Assembly: GCA_910595805.1 (NCBI GenBank)
Contig: CAJVCK010000004.1
Coordinates: forward strand, 1 to 64,000
Length of the DNA stretch: 64,000 bases
Direction of reading: 5' to 3'
Origin: an uncultured Candidatus Thioglobus sp.
Lineage (GTDB): Bacteria > Pseudomonadota > Gammaproteobacteria > PS1 > Thioglobaceae
In this document: piece by piece, positions 1 to 8,756 of the stretch
Layout: every line of letters starts with the position of its first letter
How positions within the stretch are numbered: the first letter of the stretch is position 1
Position numbers and translations under genes: made by a program
Notes under the pieces: generated by a model
Told to the model about the DNA's origin: nothing
The model's database searches: none
Seen by the model: the letters and a program-made list of their open reading frames with translations, nothing else

Positions 1-410
<410 letters not shown>

Positions 411-502
411 AATTCTAACTATTTAGAACATTGGCAACATTTATAAATAAATGCGCTTTGCGTTCAATTTTTTTAAAAGCTTAATTGCTTTTTGTTTTGT
501 CG

Positions 503-530
503 GAACAATCACACCGAAGTGCGATTGTTT
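503..530 (-). other. UUCG-capped hairpin in the 16S leader
   Basis: The transcript would fold 11 consecutive pairs (one G-U) around a UUCG tetraloop: arms AACAATCGCAC and GTGTGATTGTT. It lies between boxA and the mature 16S end. A second short palindrome, CATTTAT-AA-ATAAATG, sits at 438-453. A structural or processing role in the pre-rRNA is inferred from location only; neither is followed by a U tract, so they are not terminators. Confidence 0.6.
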
Positions 531-586
531 CGTGTGCACTGCACAATTTTTATTGTACGAGTGCCCACACAAGTTGTTTGATATAT

Positions 587-598
587 TTTTAAAGAGCT
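587..598 (-). promoter_or_regulatory. boxA antitermination element in the rrn leader
   Basis: The minus strand reads AGCTCTTTAAAA, followed by a segment ending in TGTGTGGGCACTCG. This matches the boxA and boxC-like order of enterobacterial rrn leaders (TGCTCTTTAACA in E. coli), the Nus-factor loading site that prevents early termination of rRNA transcripts. Confidence 0.8.
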
Positions 599-643
599 AC
601 CTAGTCAGAAACTTTTAATTTTCTGCCTCGGTGAAAGATGTGA

Positions 644-671
644 ATTATACGTAGTTTTTTTTGTCCGTCAA
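644..671 (-). promoter_or_regulatory. Strong sigma-70 promoter of the rRNA operon
   Basis: On the minus strand TTGACG (671-666) is followed after 16 bp by a perfect TATAAT (649-644). An A/T-rich tract upstream (about 672-715) could act as an UP element. Transcription would start near 637, giving a leader of about 225 nt before 16S. The rhodanese gene ends only 44 bp upstream on the same strand. Confidence 0.85.
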
Positions 672-714
672 GCGCTATTCTTCTTTTTTTATTAATTAAT
701 TTGTAATAAAAAAA

Positions 715-1176
715 TCAAGGCTGTAATTTGTCCTCAGATACTGCTCTATTAAGCCATTCATCAGCTTCATCTATATCGACAATATCTCCTTGATTATTAA
801 GCATTTCTATATCATTATCATTCCAACCCTTGATGCCTAATTTAAGTGAACGAACCTGTTTAAATCCCATTTGTTGCATTGTCAATGCTGCCAGTGCGCT
901 ACGATTACCTGAACGACAGACCACCACAATATTTTGATCTCTAGCCTGTGCCAGTTTTGGAATAGTGTCATCATAGTTCCACACACAGGCGCCTTCTAGT
1001 ACACCTCTAGGTACATGAATTGAGCCTTTAATATGCATCATCTCAAATTCATCAGATTCTCTAATATCCAATACAATCAGTTCATGGTTTTGATCTATTT
1101 CTGTTTCTAAATCCCATGGCAATACTTCATCTACTGATCGTAACGCTTTAACAACTAGTCTTTGATATCCGTCCAT
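715..1176 (-). CDS. Rhodanese-like domain protein
   Basis: A 153-residue single-domain rhodanese, with no signal peptide. The active-site loop CRSGNRS (residues 87-93, catalytic Cys87) is intact and is preceded by the LDIRESDEF motif that marks the domain's front half. Such proteins carry persulfide sulfur or act as sulfurtransferases; the acceptor is unknown here. The C-terminal third (after the GIKGW motif, about residue 117) is an acidic tail of roughly 35 residues. It is the last gene of the gshA-mnmE-kinase-regulator run, 13 bp after the response regulator, so a link to redox or nitrogen-oxide sensing is possible but only contextual. Confidence 0.85.
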   Translation of the reverse strand: MDGYQRLVVKALRSVDEVLPWDLETEIDQNHELIVLDIRESDEFEMMHIKGSIHVPRGVLEGACVWNYDDTIPKLAQARDQNIVVVCRSGNRSALAALTMQQMGFKQVRSLKLGIKGWNDNDIEMLNNQGDIVDIDEADEWLNRAVSEDKLQP

Positions 1177-1189
1177 AATCTAATAATTT

Positions 1190-1819
1190 CTATCTGCAAT
1201 ACCCTTTTTCTGTAATCATAACAGCGACTTCAACCCTGGAGCTGAGCGATAATTTCTTTAAGATTGATTTCACGTGCAATTTAACCGTACCATCTGAAAT
1301 ACCCAGCTCTCTGGCAATCACCTTATTACTGTGTCCATGTGCCACTTGACAGGCCACTTCCTTTTCTCGATTAGTTAATGAGTCAAAGGTCGCTTCATTA
1401 TCGGTTAGTTCGTTTTTAAGCACTTTAGCCAATACGTGGGTCATATCTTGTGCCACTATAATAGAGCCTTTAACGATTTCATCTAAAGCATCAACCAATT
1501 CATCGGGATCCATGTCTTTCAATAAGTAACCTTGGGCGCCATATTTTAAACAATCACGTAGATCGTGCTCCTCGGTACTAGTAGTCAACATCACAATTGG
1601 GGTTTGTTCGCCTTGCTCCTTTAATGCTTTTAACACTTCGATGCCAGACATAGTTGGCATCCGTAAATCTAATAAAATAATGTCAATTAATAATGTAGGG
1701 ATTTCTTCTAAACCTTGTTCTGGCGAAGCCGCTGCTTTAGCGTTAATTTTTCTTGATTCTAACAATGAGATTAAACCGTTACGGAATAGGGCATGGTCAT
1801 CAATAATATAAATCTTCAC
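1190..1819 (-). CDS. NarL/FixJ-family response regulator
   Basis: A 209-residue two-domain regulator. The receiver domain (about 1-120) has the acidic pair D7-D8, phosphoacceptor D51 in LLDLRMP, the LTTS switch and a conserved Lys. The C-terminal LuxR/GerE helix-turn-helix (about 145-205) contains LTNREKEVACQVAHG and the recognition helix SDGTVKLHVKSILKKL. Its start codon overlaps the end of the kinase gene by 4 nt (ATGA), so the two are translationally coupled and surely form one two-component system. Similarity is to NarL/NarP, but the signal and regulon cannot be read from sequence. Confidence 0.92.
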   Translation of the reverse strand: MKIYIIDDHALFRNGLISLLESRKINAKAAASPEQGLEEIPTLLIDIILLDLRMPTMSGIEVLKALKEQGEQTPIVMLTTSTEEHDLRDCLKYGAQGYLLKDMDPDELVDALDEIVKGSIIVAQDMTHVLAKVLKNELTDNEATFDSLTNREKEVACQVAHGHSNKVIARELGISDGTVKLHVKSILKKLSLSSRVEVAVMITEKGYCR

Positions 1820-3300
1820 GATATATCCTTGAATAACACAATCACACGAGTGCCTTCGTCAACTTCTGACTCAACCTCAATATTGGCGCCAATTCTTCCA
1901 GCGCGTTCTTTCATAATGTTCATGCCAATATTATTCCCCATTACCTCAGTGTCAAACTGATCTTTTTTAAAGCCAACACCATCATCTTCAATTAACAATT
2001 TACAATGTGGCTCGGCAGAAAGCAATATTCGTACATTACGCGCTTGTGCGTGTTTACGAATATTAGATAGCGCTTCTTGGGTGATACGCATAATTTGCAT
2101 CTCAGTTTCTGGTGAAAGATTTAACTTACCCTTAACTTGCAAGTAAGTTGGAATACCTTCTTCGGTTTCAAATCGATTGGCTAAGTTTTTTAGTGATACT
2201 TCAATACCCTTAGGGTCAAGCGGAACGCGGAAATTACACATCAATTCTCGCAGCTCTTGGTTGGCCTGAGTAATATTGGATTGCAGGCTGGCTACCTTTT
2301 CACTGGCATTCACCTCATCACCTTGTTTAATCATATCGTCCAATACAGTTACCTGTAATTTTAAACTATAAATAGTTTGCGCCAAAGAGTCGTGGATCTC
2401 TTGTGACAAAAACAAGCGCTCTTGTGAAAGCACCATGCGCTTAGTTTCTTCATCAAGTCTAGCCTTGTCTAAGGCAATGGCAATATTATCTGAAATTGAC
2501 TCTAGTAGCGCTCGTTCGTCAAAAGCCAGCGAGGGCTCAGTATCAAAAAATAGGTTGAAAATACCCAAAGTTTTTCCATGGTATCTGAGTGGAATAAAAA
2601 TAGTACCGACATTAGCCTTGGCTTCGGATTGATCGCCCACACACTTAGCACAGGTGTGTACACTAAATTGTACATTGACATCCTGCGCCATGGCTACCTC
2701 ACCACAAAGGCAATCACTACTTAATACGTCAGTTACTTGACCTTGTTGGTCAATAACACCTCGCTGCGCTGCTAAATGCAACTCACCTTCATCAGTCAAG
2801 CAACGCACTACTCCGGAATCAGCATTGGTCATATTCATAAAAATGTCTAAAAAATGCTCAAACAATTCCTTAGTAGAGTGCATTGAATTAAGCTTTGAAG
2901 AAACACCGTAAAGTGTTTCTAATGAGGCAGATTTCTTACTAAGACGCTGTATTTGCTTTTGCAAAATATCTTCCATATCGTCGTATAGATGTTGATTTTC
3001 TTCAATCAAATGGTTAATTGCAGTAGCCACTGGCTGAAAGGTGGTCTTTTGTTCGTCATTTAAGCGTGCACTTTGATCAACATTGTAATCGCCCACCCAA
3101 CTTTGCAGGTCATTAAACGGCAATAAGAAATCTTTACGGATTGCAAGATAAAGCCCCAAATAGACCAATAAAATTAACACCACCAACATGCTATCAACGA
3201 TATTGGGTGTTTGATAAACTGATATCACTTCAGCCATTAATAAAGGTGATAATGCAATGGTTACCAATAAGTAGAGATAAAATTTTGCTTTAATACTCAT
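1816..3300 (-). CDS. NarX-like sensor histidine kinase with cysteine-bearing GAF domain
   Basis: About 494 residues from the ATG at 3300; a TTG at 3309, directly after the mnmE stop, is an alternative start. Two membrane helices (about 6-25 and 38-53) are separated by only a short loop, so there is no periplasmic sensor domain. A linker follows, then a GAF domain (about 140-280) carrying CxC (197,199) and CxxC (217,220), then a HisKA_3 dimerisation helix (SQEIHDSLAQT, phospho-His303) and an HATPase domain with DDGVGF. This build resembles NarX/NarQ- and NreB-type kinases. A redox or Fe-S role for the cysteines is inference. Its partner is the overlapping response regulator. Confidence 0.88.
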   Translation of the reverse strand: MSIKAKFYLYLLVTIALSPLLMAEVISVYQTPNIVDSMLVVLILLVYLGLYLAIRKDFLLPFNDLQSWVGDYNVDQSARLNDEQKTTFQPVATAINHLIEENQHLYDDMEDILQKQIQRLSKKSASLETLYGVSSKLNSMHSTKELFEHFLDIFMNMTNADSGVVRCLTDEGELHLAAQRGVIDQQGQVTDVLSSDCLCGEVAMAQDVNVQFSVHTCAKCVGDQSEAKANVGTIFIPLRYHGKTLGIFNLFFDTEPSLAFDERALLESISDNIAIALDKARLDEETKRMVLSQERLFLSQEIHDSLAQTIYSLKLQVTVLDDMIKQGDEVNASEKVASLQSNITQANQELRELMCNFRVPLDPKGIEVSLKNLANRFETEEGIPTYLQVKGKLNLSPETEMQIMRITQEALSNIRKHAQARNVRILLSAEPHCKLLIEDDGVGFKKDQFDTEVMGNNIGMNIMKERAGRIGANIEVESEVDEGTRVIVLFKDIS

Positions 3301-3309
3301 AGATACCAA

Positions 3310-4650
3310 CTATTTGCCAATACAGAATGACGAGAAGATTTCACCCAATAAGTCATCCGATGAAAATTCACCAGTGATACTACCTAAATATTGGGCTGCT
3401 TGGCGCAAATCTTCAGCAACTAACTCGCTAGCATTGCTATTCAGTTGATCCAATGCGTTTCGAGTTGAGTTTAAAGAAGATTCTAAAGCAACAATATGGC
3501 GTTTTCTAGCAAGTAACACCCCTTCGCCAGTATCGCTTAAACCGGCAATGTTTGAAAGTTCTTGTCTTAGCAAATCAAGGCCTTGTGATTGTTTGGCTGA
3601 AAGTGATAATTGAACCTGATCATCACAACGTGTTATATCAATTGAATCCCCCGTTAAATCCACCTTGTTTTTAATTAAGATAATTGGTTTACCTTCTATA
3701 CCACTTGGCAAAATTGATAAGTCTGGCGCTTTATCTTGCGCATCAAATACCATTAAAACCACATCGGCACGTTCAATTTCTAAATGCGCTCTTTTAATGC
3801 CTTCTTGCTCTACTTTGTCTTCACTTATGTGTAGGCCAGCTGTATCAATAATATTAAGCGGCATACCATTAACTTGTATGGTTTCTTTTAAAATATCACG
3901 CGTCGTGCCGGCAATATCCGTCACAATTGCACTAGGGACTTGGGTTAGCGCATTAAGTAAGGATGACTTTCCGGCGTTGGGTTTACCGGCAATGGCAACG
4001 TTCAAGCCTTCTCTAAGAATGGCACCTTGTTCAGCAGAACTTAAAATATGTTGAATATCTTTTTCAATCTGCTCCATCTTTAGTTTAACCTCACCAGAAG
4101 CCAGAAAATCGATCTCCTCATCAGAGAAATCAATAGTAGCCTCAACAAACACTCTAAGCTCAATCAATGCTTGGGTTAATGCATTTACTTGATCAGAAAA
4201 TTCACCGGATAAAGATCGAAGCGCTGAACGAGCAGATTGTTCAGAGCTGGCATCAATAATATCGGCCACAGCTTCGGCTTGCACTAAGTCCATCTTGCCA
4301 TTCAAAAAAGCTCGCTTTGAAAATTCTCCTGGTTCTGCAGCGATTGCCCCTAAAGCCATTGCCGAATCTAACAAAGAACGCATAACCAAGATTCCACCAT
4401 GGCCTTGCAATTCCAGTACGTCTTCGCCCGTAAATGAATTAGGTCCTGGGAAAAATAAAGCCACACCTTTGTCGATTACAATGCCTTCTTGATTAAAAAA
4501 AGAACCATAATGTGCATAACGAGGTTTAGGCACAAACCCTAGCATTTGCTCAGCGATGGCTTGACTAAGCGTGCCTGATACACGTACCACGCCAATACCG
4601 CCCTGCCCTAGGGCGCTTGCTAATGCACAGATTGTACTTGTATTACTCAT
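3310..4650 (-). CDS. mnmE: tRNA uridine-5-carboxymethylaminomethyl(34) synthesis GTPase MnmE
   Basis: With MnmG this GTPase modifies U34 in the wobble position of several tRNAs. The start MSNTSTICAL at 4650 gives 446 residues, the family length, and overlaps the gshA end by 8 nt; an upstream in-frame ATG would add ten non-conserved residues. The N-terminal tetrahydrofolate-binding domain (1-118), helical domain and inserted G domain are complete: P-loop GKPNAGKSS (222-230), DIAGTTRD (245-252), DTAGL (269-273), NKVD (about 336). The C-terminus ends in FCIGK, whose Cys is the conserved catalytic-site residue. It is not in the rpmH-yidC cluster where it often sits. Confidence 0.97.
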   Translation of the reverse strand: MSNTSTICALASALGQGGIGVVRVSGTLSQAIAEQMLGFVPKPRYAHYGSFFNQEGIVIDKGVALFFPGPNSFTGEDVLELQGHGGILVMRSLLDSAMALGAIAAEPGEFSKRAFLNGKMDLVQAEAVADIIDASSEQSARSALRSLSGEFSDQVNALTQALIELRVFVEATIDFSDEEIDFLASGEVKLKMEQIEKDIQHILSSAEQGAILREGLNVAIAGKPNAGKSSLLNALTQVPSAIVTDIAGTTRDILKETIQVNGMPLNIIDTAGLHISEDKVEQEGIKRAHLEIERADVVLMVFDAQDKAPDLSILPSGIEGKPIILIKNKVDLTGDSIDITRCDDQVQLSLSAKQSQGLDLLRQELSNIAGLSDTGEGVLLARKRHIVALESSLNSTRNALDQLNSNASELVAEDLRQAAQYLGSITGEFSSDDLLGEIFSSFCIGK

Positions 4651-6208
4651 CAGAAAAATAATGGGATAAGTAGTCATCAAAACTTAGATTATCCGCTTGT
4701 TCCACCTTAAGTTGTCTCTTACAAGAATCTTTAGCTTGTTGATCTAAGTAATCAAAATGATCTGAATCAACTTTTTCGGCCAAAAAAGCTCTTCGATGCT
4801 GTTTAGATAAAGCATTGGTATAGTCAAAAAAACCTTGATTTCGATTTTTCATCTCACTTAACGTTATTGCTGAAGGCGTTAAATCTGCATTATCAATGCG
4901 TCTGATCATCTGTTTAACTGCCTCTTGATATTCTTCACCTAATAACTCAGCACAATGATAAATTTTATTCATAATGTTTGAGCCCAATTCACTCAATTCA
5001 ATTGATTGACCTTTGTGCATTAATTTTAAACCAGGCTTACGTCCTTCATGTGCAACCAGCTGGTCATTATTATCAATATCGAATTGTTCCCGACTGGATA
5101 TAACTGGGGACACCTCCAACAAGCAGAACAACATATAAGCTTCCAAAAAATTAAGCTGCATTCGATCGATGCCCAATGGCAAAAGTGGGTTAATATCGAG
5201 TGAACGCAATTCAATATAACCAATGCCTTGATCTTGTAGTGCGTCTAGTGGTTTTTTTCCATCAAATACCAGAGGCTTTGGACGGACTGAAGCGTAATAT
5301 TCATTCTCAATTTGCAGGATATTGGTGTTGAGTTGTTGGTATTCGCCTTGATCTTTAACTCCAATATCTTCATATTCACGACAAGAGGTTTGCATGCCTG
5401 ATTTTAAACTGTGAATATAGTGACCTAAAGAGTTGTAATTGGCTTTAACACCGGCCTCATCTTCTCGTAAGTTTTGGTAACCAATATCACCCATACGTAA
5501 TGATGTAGCATATGGTTCATACAAAGTAGAGTCATTAAATTCAACCAACGAATGTTGGTGATAGCCTTTTAAAAACGACTTGCAGACAGCGGATGATGCG
5601 CCAAATAAATACGGAATCAGCCAACCATAACGCACCACATTTCGAGTAAGTCCCATATAACTCTGATCAGTAAAATTTCGCAAAGTTTCATTGGGTGATT
5701 TTTTAGCTCGATAAGCTTCAAAAAAATCAGCAGAGAATGAGTAATTAAAATGAATACCGGCTATGGTTTGCATTACACTACCATAGCGATTGGCCAATCC
5801 TTTTCTGTAAACTGTTTTCATCATACCGTGATTGCTTGAACCGTATTGAGCAATAGGAATATAGGTTTCACCACGAATCACACAAGGCATAGAGGCCGGC
5901 CAAAAACTCTGGTCTTTTGGTAAATGATGGTATAAATATTGCTGGGTTTTTGATAAAAATGACAGTACCGCTTCGGCGCTAGACAATGGTGGAGTAACTA
6001 ATTCAATCAACGATTCAGAAAAATCAGTGGTAATATTCGGATGCGTTAACGCGCACCCAAAGGCTTTTGGGTGAGGCGCCTGGGAGATGCCGCCCTTTCT
6101 AGAAACCCTCAAACCTTCCTTTTCAATACCCATAGAGCTCTCGGTAAGTAAGGAGGCATATGGTTTTAATATTTGGATTTTATCCGCTAAGTTCAAATGC
6201 TTGCTCAA
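4643..6208 (-). CDS. gshA: Glutamate-cysteine ligase
   Basis: A 521-residue enzyme of the gammaproteobacterial GshA family, which joins Glu and Cys using ATP in the first step of glutathione synthesis. The N-terminal GIEKEGLRV motif, the LTHPNITTDFSESLIELVTP substrate region and the YIELRSLDINP motif are all present and the length matches the E. coli enzyme. It begins an apparent minus-strand operon into mnmE (8-nt overlap) and is divergent from the mutT fusion gene across a 37-bp gap. No gshB is seen in the window. Confidence 0.96.
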   Translation of the reverse strand: MSKHLNLADKIQILKPYASLLTESSMGIEKEGLRVSRKGGISQAPHPKAFGCALTHPNITTDFSESLIELVTPPLSSAEAVLSFLSKTQQYLYHHLPKDQSFWPASMPCVIRGETYIPIAQYGSSNHGMMKTVYRKGLANRYGSVMQTIAGIHFNYSFSADFFEAYRAKKSPNETLRNFTDQSYMGLTRNVVRYGWLIPYLFGASSAVCKSFLKGYHQHSLVEFNDSTLYEPYATSLRMGDIGYQNLREDEAGVKANYNSLGHYIHSLKSGMQTSCREYEDIGVKDQGEYQQLNTNILQIENEYYASVRPKPLVFDGKKPLDALQDQGIGYIELRSLDINPLLPLGIDRMQLNFLEAYMLFCLLEVSPVISSREQFDIDNNDQLVAHEGRKPGLKLMHKGQSIELSELGSNIMNKIYHCAELLGEEYQEAVKQMIRRIDNADLTPSAITLSEMKNRNQGFFDYTNALSKQHRRAFLAEKVDSDHFDYLDQQAKDSCKRQLKVEQADNLSFDDYLSHYFSDE

Positions 6209-6211
6209 TGC

Positions 6212-6229
6212 TAAAATGCTATCATTTTA
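6212..6229. promoter_or_regulatory. Symmetric divergent -10 pair between gshA and mutT
   Basis: The 37-bp gap contains TAAAAT (6212-6217), six bases, then ATTTTA (6224-6229), which is TAAAAT on the other strand. Each could serve as the -10 of one divergent gene, with each start site falling on the other's -10. No good -35 is visible on either side. The same 18-bp design recurs at 13971-13988 and 39844-39861. Confidence 0.45.
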
Positions 6230-6245
6230 CCATTAGGTCATCAGG

Positions 6246-7169
6246 ATGAAGATAATCAAGGCAGTTGTTGGTGTTTTACGCAATAACTCTGGGCAAATAC
6301 TGATTGCAAAAAGACAAGATCATCAATTCATGGCTGGCTTTTGGGAATTACCCGGTGGCAAAATCGAAGGTAATGAAAACATCGAACAGACCATTATCAG
6401 AGAACTCGATGAAGAATTAGGCATTGAAGTTGTAGATTTAAGTCTACATCAAACAATGCAACACACCTACAATGATAGAATAATTGAATTAACTATTTGT
6501 AATATTGATCGATTTAAAAAGACACCTGCCGGAATAGAGGGGCAGCAAATTGCTTGGGTTGATATTTATAAATTACACACCTACGAACTACTACCAACCA
6601 TGAAATCTTTTATTAACTCAATTACTCTACCTAACAAATACTGGATCACGCCTTCAAGCAACCATCAGAGTGATGAGTGGTTGGCCAAATTTGACGAAAA
6701 AATGACACAAGACATTGAGCTCATTCAACTTCGAAGTAAAATTCAGCTAGAAAGTAGTTTTATTGCAGAACTTCACAACAAATGCCTGCAACATAACGTC
6801 AAATTATTATTAAACACAGTTGAAAAATCTTTTAATGAAGCGTATTGCGATGGTTGGCATATCACCACCGGAGAAATGTTAAAACTAAACAAAAGACCTT
6901 GTGATGAAGACAAACTGCTCGGCGCTTCAACCCATGATTTAATTGAAGCACTTAAAGCGCAAGAAATTGGTGCAGACTTTGTGGTTATATCGCCCGTTCA
7001 AGCAACACAAACCCATCCAGACACCATTCCAATAGGTTGGGAAAAGGCTAAAGAAGTTGTTGATAAGCTCAACATTCCGGTGTACTTTTTAGGTGGCATG
7101 GGCTCAGATGATTTAGACGAAACCTTAAGGCTAGGCGCCCAAGGCATTGCCGGGGTTAGTGCGTTCTAG
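6246..7169 (+). CDS. mutT: Nudix (MutT-type) hydrolase fused to a thiamine-phosphate-synthase-like domain
   Basis: 307 residues. The N-terminal half (1-130) is a MutT-type 8-oxo-dGTP diphosphatase: the Nudix box runs G38, E44, R52, E53, E56, E57, G59 with exact family spacing. The C-terminal half (about 135-307) is a ThiE/TenI-like TIM barrel, ending FLGGMGSDDLDETLRLGAQG. This fusion is known in gammaproteobacteria, where MutT activity is the accepted role and the barrel's function is unclear; no ThiE function should be assumed. The gene is divergent from gshA, and its end overlaps the convergent comF gene by 4 bp. Confidence 0.88.
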   Translation: MKIIKAVVGVLRNNSGQILIAKRQDHQFMAGFWELPGGKIEGNENIEQTIIRELDEELGIEVVDLSLHQTMQHTYNDRIIELTICNIDRFKKTPAGIEGQQIAWVDIYKLHTYELLPTMKSFINSITLPNKYWITPSSNHQSDEWLAKFDEKMTQDIELIQLRSKIQLESSFIAELHNKCLQHNVKLLLNTVEKSFNEAYCDGWHITTGEMLKLNKRPCDEDKLLGASTHDLIEALKAQEIGADFVVISPVQATQTHPDTIPIGWEKAKEVVDKLNIPVYFLGGMGSDDLDETLRLGAQGIAGVSAF

Positions 7170-7870
7170 TTGAATTTAGATTCTGCTCTAGCGAGTGTCA
7201 TCACATCACAATATTTCACCTCTGTATTTTTTAATATAGTTGAGGCTAGCTCATTCAAACTTGAGCCTGTAGTCATCACATCATCAACCAATAAGACCTT
7301 GCTATATGTCATCGGCCTAACCTTAAATGCGTCTTTAATTTCGAACTTACGCTCTTCAGGATTAAGCGCTGATAATGGTTTTGTGGCTTTAATTCGATCA
7401 ACATTTTGAGTGTCAATTATTGTGTTAGTTTTTGTGCTAATAACGCTGAGTAATTCCAACACCTGATTATAGCCACGCTCTGACATTCTACTGCGGCTCA
7501 GTGGCATGGGAATAATAGCATCATACTGAACACCCTTAGTAGCAATAAATTGGTAAAGATCATATAATTGATGTGAAAAATAATCACCAATACACAACTG
7601 ATGGTCAAACTTAAAAGCTTTAATTAAATCAGCAATAGCGCCTTGGTAATCATACAAGGTATAAGCACGAGTAAAAGCTGGCGAATGCGATAAACATTGG
7701 CCGCAAAAATCTAGATCTCCTGTGATGGGGTGCGCACAAGATAGACATCTAGAATGATGATTGCTAAAGCTAGACTCGCATTCGTGGCAAACACAAAACT
7801 GTGCGTTTTCTGTACAAAGCACACAAGATTGATCAGGAGTAAGTATGCTTAATCTCGAGTAAATACCCAT
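7166..7870 (-). CDS. comF: ComF-family phosphoribosyltransferase-like protein
   Basis: 234 residues. The N-terminal 70 residues have paired cysteines (CVLC, CVCHEC, CLSC, CGQC) that form the predicted zinc-binding region of ComF proteins. The C-terminal phosphoribosyltransferase fold has the PRPP-binding motif VLLVDDVMTTGSS. ComF is needed for DNA uptake in competent bacteria and is often seen as a general DNA-processing helper. The presence of dprA at 38678 is consistent with competence, though no uptake machinery is visible. The start overlaps the end of yaaA by 22 nt. Confidence 0.85.
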   Translation of the reverse strand: MGIYSRLSILTPDQSCVLCTENAQFCVCHECESSFSNHHSRCLSCAHPITGDLDFCGQCLSHSPAFTRAYTLYDYQGAIADLIKAFKFDHQLCIGDYFSHQLYDLYQFIATKGVQYDAIIPMPLSRSRMSERGYNQVLELLSVISTKTNTIIDTQNVDRIKATKPLSALNPEERKFEIKDAFKVRPMTYSKVLLVDDVMTTGSSLNELASTILKNTEVKYCDVMTLARAESKFN

Positions 7871-8601
7871 GTCAACTCATCAGACATCTCTTGTCTGAAT
7901 TGATAACCTTCAATATTAAAATCTTTGAGTGATTCTGGCTCAGTTAGTCGATTCTTAATCATGTAATTCACCATTAATCCACGGGCACGCTTTGCGTAAA
8001 TGCCAATAATTTTATAAGCATCGTTTTTAAGTTCTTTAAAAGCAATATTAACAATCTTAGCGTTGATCGATTTTTTATCAATGCCTTTAAAATACTCGTT
8101 GGATGCTAAATTAATAATCACCTCAGATTCATCTTCATTCAGCACATTCGAGATTTGATTACCCCAATATTCATACAGGTTTTTGCCTTGGTTGTTCTTT
8201 AGCTTAGTGCCCATTTCTAAACGGTAAGGCTGTATTAAATCCAATGGCCTGATGACGCCATATAAGCCAGACAGCATGCGCAAATGATCTTGTGCAAACT
8301 CTAAATCATTGGATGATAAGCTGGGTGCATCAATGCCGTTGTAAACATCGCCCTTAAATGCTAATAGTGCTTGTTTGGCATTGCTCAGTGTAAAAGGCGT
8401 GCTAAAAGTTTGAAAACGATCAAAGTTTAACTTGGATAATTTATCACTAATCGACATCAAACTAGCGATCTCGTCTTGGTTCTTATCTTTGAGTAAATCA
8501 ACCAACACCTGAGATTGTTCAATTTGGCGCGTTTGTGTAAATGCGCTAATCTGGGCTGGTTCAAAATCTTGGGTTTTAGATGGGGAAATAACAGCTAACA
8601 T
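7849..8601 (-). CDS. yaaA: Peroxide stress protein YaaA
   Basis: A 250-residue YaaA/DUF328 protein: N-terminal MLAVISPSKTQDF, central YNGIDA, LSGLYGVIRPLDLIQPYRLEMGT and the C-terminal KRARGLMVNYMI block are the family hallmarks. In E. coli YaaA is induced by OxyR and lowers free iron during peroxide stress; a DNA-binding helix-hairpin-helix is reported for the family. It is divergent from gltB and forms an overlapping pair with comF downstream. Confidence 0.94.
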   Translation of the reverse strand: MLAVISPSKTQDFEPAQISAFTQTRQIEQSQVLVDLLKDKNQDEIASLMSISDKLSKLNFDRFQTFSTPFTLSNAKQALLAFKGDVYNGIDAPSLSSNDLEFAQDHLRMLSGLYGVIRPLDLIQPYRLEMGTKLKNNQGKNLYEYWGNQISNVLNEDESEVIINLASNEYFKGIDKKSINAKIVNIAFKELKNDAYKIIGIYAKRARGLMVNYMIKNRLTEPESLKDFNIEGYQFRQEMSDELTWVFTRD

Positions 8602-8709
8602 CAGTTCAAAAATAAGATTAAAAAATTAAAAAATATTCTACCCGAAAATTATTCGCAAAAACACCACTAACACCACGTATTTGAGGATGTTTAGTTAGCT
8701 TTTTTACGA

Positions 8710-8715
8710 TATAAT
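8710..8715 (+). promoter_or_regulatory. Candidate -10 of the gltB promoter
   Basis: A perfect TATAAT lies 41 bp before the gltB ATG in the 155-bp divergent gap with yaaA. No convincing -35 is found at 16-18 bp (TTGAGG at 8681 is too far, 23 bp), so an activator-dependent promoter is possible. Confidence 0.4.
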
Positions 8716-8756
8716 TTACAAGATTTTTTTCGATTTTTATTTGAAGCAAAACCAAC

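Noticed and set aside
7166..7170. Overlap of mutT and comF ends as a sign of frameshift
   Set aside because: Both proteins end at normal family lengths; a 4-bp convergent overlap is common in compact genomes.
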